Made by a program: the position numbers and the translations under genes. From assembly GCA_965203935.1 (NCBI GenBank), contig OZ241921.1:434001-498000 (forward strand): a stretch of 64,000 bases of DNA, written 5' to 3'. Positions 28,301 to 36,717 of the stretch are shown here, one piece after another. Source of the stretch: JANQSP01 sp965203935 (GTDB lineage: Bacteria; Bdellovibrionota; Bdellovibrionia; Bdellovibrionales; UBA1609). The notes beneath the pieces were generated by a model. The model searched no databases. It had not been told where the DNA came from and worked only from the letters and a program-made list of their open reading frames with translations. Numbering within the stretch: the first letter of the stretch is position 1; each line of letters begins with the position of its first letter.

Positions 28301-28915
28301 GTGATAAAGTAAAAACCGTTTTTTTAAAAAAAGGTAAAAGTGAAAAAAACAGGAGGTCTTAAAAAAATGAGTTTTTTCATCTTTAGTCACTACGGCAAAC
28401 TGAGGCGGCAAAAGACCTTGAACAGTCTGCAATATATCGCAATAACAGCAAAGCTGAATCAAAGCCGAAGGTTTGGGGTGACGGGAAAGTTTAAAATCAT
28501 AAGGGATATAATAATGCCCGCCAAGCGGTGAGTCCCCTTGTTTTTTCACCAAAAGATCTGCGTAGCCGAATATTATGTCTTTTTTAAGGGCCGCCTGATA
28601 AATATTTTCTTCCCCCTTTTTCATGGCAAAAAAGGTTTGTTCAATAGAGGCTTTTCGGCTTTGGCTGTCTTTTTCAATTCGAAAAACAGGGTTTTTTTTC
28701 TGCATTTTATCAATCACATTTTCTTCATGCTTGTTTCCCATGTCCATTATCAGCTCTTTCAGGGGATCGGGCGGGTCTCTATCGGCGCTTAAATATTCCT
28801 GTTTTTCCTTTGAAACAGCTTTTTCAAAGTGATCCATATAAGAGGCAAACTCCGATTCAAAAAAACGAACCAGATCTGTCGGAGAAAAAGTCATTTTATC
28901 ATCAAAAATCCTCAT
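25355..28915 (-). CDS. TM0106-type RecB-like nuclease fused to SF1 helicase
   Basis: An 1186-aa fusion. The N-terminal RecB-like PD-(D/E)XK region has IPYDFKLSRHPKPSALIQL and a QLCCYCDIL (QxxxY-like) block. A middle RNase H-like section follows (FLCMEGHPI, IYHYGHYELAAIKKL). A C-terminal UPF1/DNA2-type superfamily 1 helicase shows GPPGAGKT near residue 802, LFVDEASQ, LIGDQNQLDQP, LSYRMHPAIC, SVDKFQGQEA and LNVALSRAR. All helicase motifs look intact. It stands next to a restriction-modification pair, suggesting DNA repair or defence. The biological role of the family is not established. Confidence 0.88.
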   Translation of the reverse strand: MRIFDDKMTFSPTDLVRFFESEFASYMDHFEKAVSKEKQEYLSADRDPPDPLKELIMDMGNKHEENVIDKMQKKNPVFRIEKDSQSRKASIEQTFFAMKKGEENIYQAALKKDIIFGYADLLVKKQGDSPLGGHYYIPYDFKLSRHPKPSALIQLCCYCDILQTVQGLLPPQFAVVTKDEKTHFFKTSCFFHFYLFLKKRFLLYHESFSEKHIPLPEKQAEHRDWSFFAEKTRQRAEDISLVAGIRSTHSVLLKRKGLNKLTDLTLYKDKKPVKGIPALTFRALKEQAEIQLNSRGKKKPLYKLIPHTGKKKGLEMLPPPHPADLFLCMEGHPILGMEGMEYLYGTILQERYIPVWALSEEEEKSAFQNYLNKLHKHFHKYHGSHIYHYGHYELAAIKKLMGKYGTKEKEVDTLLRHQTFVNLQRILKQSLRVGVFSYSLKEVEKLYDTKKDSTNDPRFREGEEGLTHNTFTEKSKDPTASHCIKTKSQAALCFFHFLNSQNKPLQNKDPAKKTSASENSPFLQKIKAYNQKNCSSVKKLRRFLLNIQKENKIQYIPLKKDKEQTPTGGLKAECFSKAEELLKQALPAKINFTQNISHIKKEDEVSYTCSILAELLKFHIREDKPGWWDYFSHLEMNAEEMLEDGQVITDCRVTESARDNHKIQFEREQEISLKENDLVTLLENRDNVWDSYKILSLDLIEGSLWLKSQTAGAKLPHNKTFTLTIKKNDFYKNNLLKSLLKTAGDFSRASPFMGLKKCLYDLLLKKAPDLIGYKGPLISDKKQIVEEISSLLLKLNHSVFCIQGPPGAGKTYTSARIILNLIKAGKKVGVTAHSHKAILNMLKMIFQQNKEGLSFTCQKVKDSQNKEEEQNFFQNLPVDLVEGAGAVKNAEVTAGTVFFFSRAEQENTYDYLFVDEASQLSLANMISAGRATNNIILIGDQNQLDQPVQAVHPGESGLSALTYYTGGEVTISKEKGVFLPLSYRMHPAICRVVSDCFYEGKLKSHSSTNGQKILFPLRQESAGFRLPETGICFIPVSHSGNSHSSKEEAKLISDIYKTLLTAKWINQKGKTSPLTTEDILIVAPYNVQVACLKRELSYIQNPRIASVDKFQGQEAPVCIVSLTASTLQDAPRGISFLLNKNRLNVALSRARCLSLIIGSPDLADSHVFSIPNMELMNIYCRFSSNC

Positions 28916-29066
28916 AAGTTTTCCTATTATACCTGATTCAAGTTTTGGTTGTCAGGGCTTAAAATTTATAAACAGCATATCACTTAAAAGAAGGCTAAAA
29001 GCAAAATTTCTGTCTCTTTTTAGTATATTCAACTTGTGTCAAACATACGGAGGTTTTATACTTTAT

Positions 29067-30197
29067 CTACTCTCCGTTATGGATAAACTTAAAAGTTTTA
29101 TCTATTACAGGTACAGTTTGATATATTTTATTGATTGGTTTTAACCCCGCGGTTTTTTTATAATAAAACAAAATATCCTGAGTTAAGTCTTCAAGAATAT
29201 TTATTGCAAATAAAGAATACCTTGTGTCTTCCAAGGGGGCTAAAGTTTTATCTGATTGAAAAGATCCATTTGGTTTTGAAAACTGCTTCAATTTTTTATG
29301 GAGAGATATTATTCCTTTAATCAATATACCAACTTCATTTTTCTTTAAGTCAATTTTTGAGTATAGAAAATCCAAACTGTAAACCAATTGAAATATTTTA
29401 TGGGAGTTAAGTTTTTGACCTAAAAAGGATAAAAGATATACAAGCCACAAGCCGGCGTTTACCGGTGTCTTTTCGAGGTGATTTAAAGTGAAGCACACCT
29501 TAAAAAAACCATCCAAAGTCTTCGGTATGATTTTTAAGACTTTTTTCTCATCCACAACTTGTTGAAGTATATAGGAAAGCTTTTCTTTTTCTTGTTCAAT
29601 GGCTTTATGTTGAAAATCTAAAACTGCTGTTTTTTTATCTATCAAATCACAAACCGCTTTTAATTTTTTGTCTTTTTTCAATATTTTTTTGAATTTTTCT
29701 TTAGGAACTCTGAACACAGGAGCATTGCCCCAAGCGGGAGCAATAGTTTGTGTTGAGTTGTTAACTATCCAAGAAGGTTTTAAGACAGCAAACTCCCGGC
29801 TTGGTTTTATAATATATAAGATCTTAGTGTCATTCTTAGGAACCCTCTTATTCAGCTTTCTGTTTTTTGGAGCAATTTTGGAAATTTTAAAATCATAAGC
29901 TTTCAGTTCTTCTTTGGCATATTGAAATTCCATATATTCAGTGTGCCCTTGAGCGTATCGAATAACAAAATCAGGCTCTCTCGTAATTCCTCCTTTTCGT
30001 AAAAACCAGATAAACTTATCGCCACCGGATTTTTCAATATGAGCTTTTTTGTTTTCTTTTTTAATTTTGCTTCTTAGCCAAGGTAAAATTTCCAACTCCG
30101 CTATAGCTTTTTGTTTCATGTCTTTTCGATATTCCAGATAAGTTCTGGACTTAATATCACTTGATTGGGCATATATTGTTTTTGTATCTAATTTCAT
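29067..30197 (-). CDS. probable type II restriction endonuclease
   Basis: Not matched to a named enzyme. The N-terminal 95 residues contain a PD-(D/E)XK-like core: EPDFVIRYAQGHTEYMEFQ, where PD near residue 74 is followed by ExQ in place of ExK. The remaining 280 residues are helical and basic. It lies 88 bp downstream of a DNA methyltransferase on the same strand, the classic cognate arrangement. The nuclease call therefore rests mainly on context plus this motif. Confidence 0.6.
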   Translation of the reverse strand: MKLDTKTIYAQSSDIKSRTYLEYRKDMKQKAIAELEILPWLRSKIKKENKKAHIEKSGGDKFIWFLRKGGITREPDFVIRYAQGHTEYMEFQYAKEELKAYDFKISKIAPKNRKLNKRVPKNDTKILYIIKPSREFAVLKPSWIVNNSTQTIAPAWGNAPVFRVPKEKFKKILKKDKKLKAVCDLIDKKTAVLDFQHKAIEQEKEKLSYILQQVVDEKKVLKIIPKTLDGFFKVCFTLNHLEKTPVNAGLWLVYLLSFLGQKLNSHKIFQLVYSLDFLYSKIDLKKNEVGILIKGIISLHKKLKQFSKPNGSFQSDKTLAPLEDTRYSLFAINILEDLTQDILFYYKKTAGLKPINKIYQTVPVIDKTFKFIHNGE

Positions 30198-30285
30198 TGA
30201 TATTCATCTTGTTTAAAAATTTTAGCTTTTGTGTATCTCCTGTCAATAACGAATATTTTAGAGATCGAGCCTTTTCCAAATTGGT

Positions 30286-31332
30286 TTAAGTAAACAATCT
30301 GTTTTGGTAGTTTTTTAAGCTGTTGATTGTAGCCACGGTGATTTCAGGGATAATTTCATATCCTATGCTGTTTCTTTTTAAATCCGCTCCCGCTTTAGTG
30401 GTTGTGCCGCTTCCTAAAAAAGGATCCAAAACAGTTTCCCCTATGTAAGTAAAGGCTTTAATAATTCTATAAGGCAGTTCATAAGGAAACGGCGCTACAT
30501 GAGATCTATGGTCTCCACTGTTTTCCGGTTTCATTGTCCAAACATCCGTGTTTTTAATACTTAACCAAAAGTTTTTATCTAACTTGGAAGCTTCTTTTAT
30601 TTGCTTTGTCAGGTGACCGTATTTAACGAATCCTTTTTTATCCGGTTTGTTAAATTCCAGAATAAACTCGTGCATATTATTGATTAAAATTCCTCCAGGG
30701 TAGGGATAAGTGCCAAAATGAGCTTTTACCCCGTTTGTCTTGTGCCATATAATATCTCTTTTAAAAAGAAAGCCAATTTGCTCCATAGTTTCTATTGTTC
30801 TTCCTGTTAAATTTAATGTCTTAAATCCTGTTTTCTGTCTAACCGGCAAATTCATTATATTTATAAAGGCTTTTCTGCCTGGTTGAAGTACTCTGAAGAC
30901 CTCTTTCCAAACCATTTCCATTTTTTCAAACCATTCGTTTAAATCATGAATATTCCCCAAATCGCCTTTAACCGGTGTTTTGGTGTACATCTTCGCATTA
31001 AAATAAGGAGGTGAAGTCACCATTAAATGAATAGAATTATCTCTTAGCTCACTCATATTTACCGCACTCTTTGTGTAAATTTTATGAAAAGTATTGTTAA
31101 TTTTCAATATAGCCTCTTCTTCAATCCTTTTTCGTTTTGTCGCTTTTTTGGTCGGTTTGCTTTTTTCATATTCCTTTAAATCTTTTAAAGTAAATCTTTT
31201 TTGCCCTCCGGCAGAGAGCTTGCTTTTTATTTTTCTCCGCTTAACCAAACTGTGTAAGGCCCGGACGGTGACCCCGAGATATTTTGCTGACTCTATTGAA
31301 GATAAATACTTTCTTTCTTTATAATCATTCAT
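30286..31332 (-). CDS. DNA methyltransferase (beta class) with N-terminal HTH
   Basis: Modification half of a type II R-M pair. Residues 1-60 form a MerR/excisionase-like helix-turn-helix (SAKYLGVTVRALHSLVKRRK). The catalytic motif TSPPYFNAKMY lies near residue 105 and the SAM-binding DPFLGSGTTTKAG near 300. This catalytic-first order defines beta-class N4-cytosine or N6-adenine enzymes. The HTH could allow autoregulation, like a built-in controller protein. Recognition sequence unknown. Confidence 0.88.
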   Translation of the reverse strand: MNDYKERKYLSSIESAKYLGVTVRALHSLVKRRKIKSKLSAGGQKRFTLKDLKEYEKSKPTKKATKRKRIEEEAILKINNTFHKIYTKSAVNMSELRDNSIHLMVTSPPYFNAKMYTKTPVKGDLGNIHDLNEWFEKMEMVWKEVFRVLQPGRKAFINIMNLPVRQKTGFKTLNLTGRTIETMEQIGFLFKRDIIWHKTNGVKAHFGTYPYPGGILINNMHEFILEFNKPDKKGFVKYGHLTKQIKEASKLDKNFWLSIKNTDVWTMKPENSGDHRSHVAPFPYELPYRIIKAFTYIGETVLDPFLGSGTTTKAGADLKRNSIGYEIIPEITVATINSLKNYQNRLFT

Positions 31333-31597
31333 AATTAAAAAATCTCATTCTTCACATTGTTAAGATGTAAGACTGTGAAATCCTAAAATCCGCTCCCAAA
31401 GTGTAATAGGGATTGCACCAGTATAAACCTATACAGCTCTTAATGGCAAGTCGGAAATTCATACCTTGCTTTTTTATGATATTTCAGGTATTAAAAAAGC
31501 CATTACGCGCAGTATAATAATTTAGGGATTTTCATAAATAAAGTGATGTGGCGATATTTTTTTCGCCGGAACGGGTGTGAAAGATGAGAGGAAAACA

Positions 31598-32719
31598 ATG
31601 AAAGATCTTAAAAAAAATCTTAAAGACCGGGGGGTTTTTTTTTCCTCCAAATTACCCGCTTATAACAAGGTTTTAAAATCTTTGTTTCCCGATTTGTCCC
31701 GCAGGCGGTTAATGGTCAAATCACAGCCTTGGGCTGTAGGCTCTGATATTTCCCTACCCGATCTATCCGGTTCGGATGGCAGGCCGATAGTGATCTGTGA
31801 TCGAAAGTTAAGGCTTAGGGAAGATGTAAAATCTTGGCTTAAAAATTACCCGGTGTATTTTGTAACTGCGGGGGAAACATTAAAAGATTTAAAAACCTTC
31901 CCCAAACATATACAAAATATTTTAAACAAAACAAAAGATATTGCCGGATTTATCAGCTTGGGAGGGGGCAGTGTGGGGGATTTTACCGGTTTTTTGGCCA
32001 GTGTGTATAAAAGAGGTATGCCTGTCGCGCATATCCCCGGCACCTTTCTTTCTGCAATGGATTCCGCTCATGGAGGTAAAACAGCTTTAAATGTTTGCGG
32101 GATTAAAAACTTTATAGGCTCTTACTTTTTTCCGAAAGCGGTCTTTATTGTAAAAGATCTTTTGTCTTCTTTGCCGAAAAAGGAAAAAGAGTCGGCTAAA
32201 GGAGAGCTGGTTAAAATCGCCTTGATAGAAGGCGGATCGCTTTACAAAAAACTGCTTAAAAGCCCGCCCGGTAAATGGGATTTATGGAATCTCCTGCCAC
32301 AGGCTGTTTTTGCAAAACTTAAGACAGTGCAAAAAGATCCTTTTGAAACAAAAGGCCAAAGGCGGCTTCTTAATTTTGGACACACCCTGGGCCATGCGTT
32401 GGAATCTTATTTTCGTATTCCGCACGGTCAGGCGGTGCTCTATGGCATGGCCTTTGCCGTCCAGTGGAGCAGGTCCCGCTTTAATCTTTCGGATTCTTTT
32501 TTAGAGGAGCTTTCTTTTTTATTGCCTGTCTCAGTTGTTCCTTTATTAAAAAAAATGCCAAAAAAAACTTTGCAGGCGATGCTTTTGCAGGACAAAAAAA
32601 GGGCCTGCTCAAAAAGCCTTCACTTTGTTTTTATTAAAGCCCCAGGCAGGCTTTTTACTGAAGAACTGTCTTTGCAAGACATACTGAAAGAAGTTAAAAG
32701 GCAGAGCCAAACTGTTTAG
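31598..32719 (+). CDS. aroB: 3-dehydroquinate synthase
   Basis: NAD- and metal-dependent second step of the shikimate pathway. GGGSVGDFTGFLASVYKRG is the family signature, followed by HIPGTFLSAMDSAHGGKTA and the metal ligand block FGHTLGHALES. The frame is open from 31577, and MKDLKKNLKDRG at 31598 is an equally good start after AGAGGAAAAC. It opens a cluster aroB - hypothetical - aroA - aroK/D/E in the domain order of eukaryotic AROM. Confidence 0.94.
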   Translation: MKDLKKNLKDRGVFFSSKLPAYNKVLKSLFPDLSRRRLMVKSQPWAVGSDISLPDLSGSDGRPIVICDRKLRLREDVKSWLKNYPVYFVTAGETLKDLKTFPKHIQNILNKTKDIAGFISLGGGSVGDFTGFLASVYKRGMPVAHIPGTFLSAMDSAHGGKTALNVCGIKNFIGSYFFPKAVFIVKDLLSSLPKKEKESAKGELVKIALIEGGSLYKKLLKSPPGKWDLWNLLPQAVFAKLKTVQKDPFETKGQRRLLNFGHTLGHALESYFRIPHGQAVLYGMAFAVQWSRSRFNLSDSFLEELSFLLPVSVVPLLKKMPKKTLQAMLLQDKKRACSKSLHFVFIKAPGRLFTEELSLQDILKEVKRQSQTV

Positions 32720-32729
32720 TTAATAAACA

Positions 32730-32750
32730 ACCATGTAATTATTACATGGT
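32730..32750. promoter_or_regulatory. perfect 21-bp palindrome after aroB
   Basis: The core ATGTAATTATTACAT is extended by CC/GG and A/T on each side, making 10-bp arms around a single T. A T-run follows (about 32755-32762), so it may be a weak terminator. Its core also recurs near 36712 (ATGTAAATATTACAT) and 15005 (GTGTAATAATTACAC), which suits an operator. I cannot decide between the two. Confidence 0.45.
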
Positions 32751-32802
32751 CTGTGTTTTTTTTATTGAATTTTTTTTGAAAAAAAGATATGTTGTTTCTG
32801 TG

Positions 32803-33486
32803 ATGAAAAAGATAAATATTTTATACTCTCTATTAAACCGGCCCGGGATATTAAAATTGCAGGCAAAAATCCTGTCTTTGGCCTTTATCCCGCTTTTTGT
32901 TTCCGCGGGGGCTTTGGCCTCCTGTCCAAAAGCTTTTGAGCCTTTAAAAGTAGAGCGCTCGGATAAAGATGTAAGCGATCTTTCGCCGGAGGCTATCCGG
33001 CGTCTGTCAGAAAAGGAAGTTCAAGAACTCACTAAAAAGCAGATCCAGATCTTAACCATCGATCAGGTTTTATCTATCCCCTTTCAACATTTAAAGGTTT
33101 CGCAGGTGGAGTTTTTTACTTCCGCGCAAGTTAATGCGATTATCGCTAAAAGCCAGGGGATATTCGATAAAAATCTTTTTGCTTTTTCTCTTTTTATCCG
33201 CCTTCATATAGAAGGCATTACTCCTGATACCATAGCTAAAATACCCGGCTCACATATAAGGTATCTTTCAAGTGGGGAAATCGTAAAACTGAACAAGGCG
33301 CAAATTCAGGCTTTGATCCCTGAGCATATTAAAGCATTGGGCAAAACGGTCCAGTTTTTTCCTCCGTCTTCTTTGGCCTTTTTCTCCCCTGAGCAGACAA
33401 ATGCATTAAGTTCCTCCCAACTTTTTGTTTTAAACCCCGCGCAAAAAAAAGCCTTGGTTCATCGTTTAAAGGATGTTTCTTTATAA
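32803..33486 (+). CDS. secreted protein built of 8-residue repeats
   Basis: Function unknown. Starting at the ATG at 32803, a signal peptide ends near SAGALASC. Much of the rest follows an 8-residue period of the form L-S/T-x-x-x-I/V-x-x, for example LSPEAIRR, LSEKEVQE, LTKKQIQI, LTIDQVLS and later LNKAQIQA, LNPAQKKA. It sits inside the aro cluster between aroB and aroA, but nothing links it to shikimate metabolism. The ALASC end might be a lipobox variant. Confidence 0.6.
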   Translation: MKKINILYSLLNRPGILKLQAKILSLAFIPLFVSAGALASCPKAFEPLKVERSDKDVSDLSPEAIRRLSEKEVQELTKKQIQILTIDQVLSIPFQHLKVSQVEFFTSAQVNAIIAKSQGIFDKNLFAFSLFIRLHIEGITPDTIAKIPGSHIRYLSSGEIVKLNKAQIQALIPEHIKALGKTVQFFPPSSLAFFSPEQTNALSSSQLFVLNPAQKKALVHRLKDVSL

Positions 33487-33538
33487 AAAAAGTCTTTTTT
33501 ATTGATTTTAAGTCTTCTTTGTTCTTTAATTTTTCTGT

Positions 33539-34717
33539 ATGTCTTTTTATTTTTCCGGCCCTTTTTCAAAATCTCTTGTTTTGCGTGCTTTGCTTGCGCG
33601 AAGTTATTTTCCTAAGCTCAAAATCACAGGGGAAAGCTTTTGTGACGATGCGCTTTTAATGAAAGCGGGATTAAATATTTTAAAAAAAAAATCGGCTGAG
33701 GATATAAACTGTGGGCAGGGTGGGGCTGTTTTTCGTTTTTTGGCTTTAAGATGCGCCCGTGAAACCGGCGCGTTCAGACTCAAAGGCTCCTCCCGGCTGT
33801 TTCAAAGACCTTTGCGGGAGCTGATTTCTGTTTTAAATCAGCTTTCCTGTGAGACAAAAGTGGAGGAAAGCGCACTGACTATAAAAAGCCGGGGCTGGCG
33901 CCCCATTGGGGACGCGCTTACTCTTTCCTCCGGCAGGTCCAGTCAGTTTGCTTCGGCGGTTTTTTTAAACAGCTGGAATTTAAAACAGGATTTGTTTATC
34001 AGTATAGAAGGGGATATGCCCTCTTCTTCTTATTTTCAGATGACGCTTTCTTTTTTGCGGTTTTTGGGTATGAAAATAAAAGGCGCGGGAGGGGAATACT
34101 GTGTTCCCGCCGGGCAAAAAAACGACCAATCGGTTTATCATCCTGAGCCGGATATGAGCTGTCTTTTTTCCCTTTCGGCTTTGACAGGGGTGGGGGATAC
34201 AAGGGAAGCGGTTTTTATAAATTTTCCAAAAAAAAGCCTTCAGCCGGATTTTGTGTTTCCTGAGATCTTAAGTGAAATGGGCTTTCATATTAATTGGGAA
34301 AACGAAAACCTAAAAGTAACAGGGGCAAAAAAGTTAAAGCCCCTAAAGCGAAATATGAAAAACAATCCCGACCTGTTTCCGGTTTTGTCGGCCCTTTGCG
34401 CTTTGGCTGAAGGGGAAAGCCGGCTGTACAGTGCGGCTCATCTGGCCTATAAGGAATCAAATCGCATTGAGCGCACAGCGGATTTGCTTAAAAAAACCGG
34501 CTGTGCCGTTACAATTTTAAAAGACGGGCTGATGATAAAAGGAGGAGCTGATTTTTCCAAACAGCCTGCTTTTTGTTTTGACCCGGCGGAGGATCATCGC
34601 ATGGTAATGGCTTCAGCCTTGCTCAAAAAAGCGGGATTATCTATACGGATTTTAAACCCATCAGCTGTGAATAAAAGTTTTCCCGGTTTTTGGTCTTTAG
34701 CGAATATTCAGCCATGA
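33539..34717 (+). CDS. aroA: 5-enolpyruvylshikimate-3-phosphate synthase
   Basis: Transfers enolpyruvyl from PEP to shikimate 3-phosphate. Recognisable blocks include GPFSKSLVLRALLARSYFP at the N-terminus, CGQGGAVFRFLALRCA, SGRSSQFASA and SSYFQMTLSFL. YKESNRIERTADLLKKTG and DPAEDHRMVMASALL lie towards the C-terminus. At 392 aa it is slightly short (family about 420-430). Its TGA overlaps the ATG of the following fusion gene (ATGA), so translation is probably coupled. Confidence 0.9.
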   Translation: MSFYFSGPFSKSLVLRALLARSYFPKLKITGESFCDDALLMKAGLNILKKKSAEDINCGQGGAVFRFLALRCARETGAFRLKGSSRLFQRPLRELISVLNQLSCETKVEESALTIKSRGWRPIGDALTLSSGRSSQFASAVFLNSWNLKQDLFISIEGDMPSSSYFQMTLSFLRFLGMKIKGAGGEYCVPAGQKNDQSVYHPEPDMSCLFSLSALTGVGDTREAVFINFPKKSLQPDFVFPEILSEMGFHINWENENLKVTGAKKLKPLKRNMKNNPDLFPVLSALCALAEGESRLYSAAHLAYKESNRIERTADLLKKTGCAVTILKDGLMIKGGADFSKQPAFCFDPAEDHRMVMASALLKKAGLSIRILNPSAVNKSFPGFWSLANIQP

Positions 34718-36717
34718 TTTATCTGATTATCGGTCATAGAGGGGTGGGAAAAACACTTTGGCTTAAAAAGCTGAAAAAAACTTTTCGGACTTCCCGCCGG
34801 CGGAAATCCGGTAAAATGCTTTTTGAACTTTCACAACATATAAAAGATCCCCTGTTTATAGATCTGGATCAGGAGATAGAAAAAAAAACAAATAAAAAAA
34901 TCAGTAATTTTTTTTCCCGTAAAATCTTGGTGCAGAACATACCTGTCAGGACAAACCGGCAAGGCAAAAAATCAAACATACAAACTTTTAAAGAAAACAA
35001 ACAATATTTTAGATTGCTGGAAAATAAAATTCTTGAAGATCTTACAGATAAATATAAAAAACCCGGGCCTGATGTTTTTATCGCGGTTGGAGCCGGGTTT
35101 CAAAAGGGCTTTACTAAAAGACTAAAAGACAAAATATCCCGGTTTTGCCGTATCATTCATCTTATTCGCGAAACAGACCCACAGGGCAGGGTTTTTTTAA
35201 ACCGCCCCCGCCTTACAAAAAATAAAAGCGCTTATGAAGAATATATGTCTTTTTATCCCAAGCGGGAAAAATTTTACAGAAAAATAAAAACTCAAAGCTT
35301 TGTGCTTCCTGAACAGGATTTTGAATTTAACGAAGCGGAAAAACTGTTTTTTGGTCTTAAAAGCGCCAATATAAGCGGCATTATCACTTTAAACAAGAGC
35401 GCCCTTCCGGCCCTTGAAGATCACTGGCCGGGTTTTATAGAAAAAAGACTTTCTTGGGGCTTAAATTTTTTTGAGTTAAGGGACGATGAGCTTAGTCTTA
35501 AGGAATTAAAAATTTTGCTTAAAATTATTCCCCATGAAAAACAGCTCTTAAGTTTTAGAAAAAAAGACCCCTCCCCCTTAGGAGGTATAAAGCACTCCTC
35601 TGTAGTCTGCGACTGGCCATTGGAAAAAGGCGCGCCCCCCGCCCGTGTGCAGGTTTTATCCCTGCACAAAAGAGATGAAGTTTTTTCCAAAACCTGCAAA
35701 AGGCTCACCCTTCATAAGGCAAGCCATTTTAAACTGGCTGTCCCTGTCAAAAATTTTAAAGAGCTTATGCAGGGGCATTTGTGGTTTTTGGAAGATCCTA
35801 AGCGCAGGTCTTTTCTTCCCCGGTCTTTTCAAAAAGGCCGCTGGAGATGGTACAGACAAATTTTTGGCCCGGCCATGAAACTGCATTTTATAAGAGAAAG
35901 CCGTACGGGAGAGCCGGATCAGCCTTTTTTATATGAACACCTGCTTTGGAAAAACAGCCACCCTCTTTTTTTTGCCGCGGTTTTGGGCGATCCGGTGGCT
36001 CACTCAAAAAGCCCGGCCTTTCATCGCCGGTTTTTTGCAAAAATGCCTTTTGTTAAAATCCCGATGAATGAGAAGGAGTTTACAAAAGAAAACTTGTATA
36101 TCCTGCAAAAAATGGGCCTTCGTTTTTCAGCTGTGACCTCCCCTTTAAAGAAAAAAGCTTTTGCATTTTGTGATATAAAGGACTTATCCGCCCTTAAAGC
36201 GCGGGCGGTAAACACTTTGATATTTAAAGAGGGCAAATGGCTGGGGAGCAGTACAGATGGGCCGGGCCTTCGCTGGTTGCTGTCCCGCGCGGGTTTAAAA
36301 AAGAAAGCGCCAAGCGGGTCTTTTACCGCGGTATGGGGAGGGGGGGGTATGGAGGATATTTTAAGGACAGAGCTTCCTTTCGCTGATTTTTATTCCGCCC
36401 GCACCGGGCGAAAAAAAACCGGCCCTAAGGCGCAGGTCCAAAAAAGGCTTCAAGCCACCCATTCGTCTGTGAAAAAAAAAGGCCCGGATATTGTAATATG
36501 GGCTGTGGGCCGAAATCGTATGTCCTCTTGCGTTTTCCCTCCCCGGTTTTGGAAACCGAAACAAGTGATAGACTTAAATTACACAGAAGATTCCCCCGGC
36601 CGGGAATACGCCCTTTTGGCCGGGGCGGGGTACCTGTCCGGCGAAATTATGTTTGAAAATCAGGCCAAAAAACAGCAAAGTCTCTTTTTGAGACACAAAA
36701 AACAGACAACCATGTAA
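34714..36717 (+). CDS. trifunctional shikimate kinase / dehydroquinase / shikimate dehydrogenase fusion
   Basis: Three consecutive shikimate enzymes in one 667-aa chain. Shikimate kinase (1 to ~225): P-loop GHRGVGKT at 7-14, DLDQEIEKK near 50, VGAGFQKG near 125, lid RPRL near 163. Type I dehydroquinase (~228-400): ELRDDEL near 253, VLSLHKRDE with the catalytic-type His near 317, and the Schiff-base-type Lys in HFKLAVPV near 340. Shikimate dehydrogenase (~420-667): GDPVAHSKSPAFH near 425, VTSPLKKK near 473, STDGPG near 512 and a variant nucleotide loop WGGGG near 541. The start overlaps the aroA stop. The domain order equals the C-terminal part of AROM. Confidence 0.85.
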   Translation: MIYLIIGHRGVGKTLWLKKLKKTFRTSRRRKSGKMLFELSQHIKDPLFIDLDQEIEKKTNKKISNFFSRKILVQNIPVRTNRQGKKSNIQTFKENKQYFRLLENKILEDLTDKYKKPGPDVFIAVGAGFQKGFTKRLKDKISRFCRIIHLIRETDPQGRVFLNRPRLTKNKSAYEEYMSFYPKREKFYRKIKTQSFVLPEQDFEFNEAEKLFFGLKSANISGIITLNKSALPALEDHWPGFIEKRLSWGLNFFELRDDELSLKELKILLKIIPHEKQLLSFRKKDPSPLGGIKHSSVVCDWPLEKGAPPARVQVLSLHKRDEVFSKTCKRLTLHKASHFKLAVPVKNFKELMQGHLWFLEDPKRRSFLPRSFQKGRWRWYRQIFGPAMKLHFIRESRTGEPDQPFLYEHLLWKNSHPLFFAAVLGDPVAHSKSPAFHRRFFAKMPFVKIPMNEKEFTKENLYILQKMGLRFSAVTSPLKKKAFAFCDIKDLSALKARAVNTLIFKEGKWLGSSTDGPGLRWLLSRAGLKKKAPSGSFTAVWGGGGMEDILRTELPFADFYSARTGRKKTGPKAQVQKRLQATHSSVKKKGPDIVIWAVGRNRMSSCVFPPRFWKPKQVIDLNYTEDSPGREYALLAGAGYLSGEIMFENQAKKQQSLFLRHKKQTTM

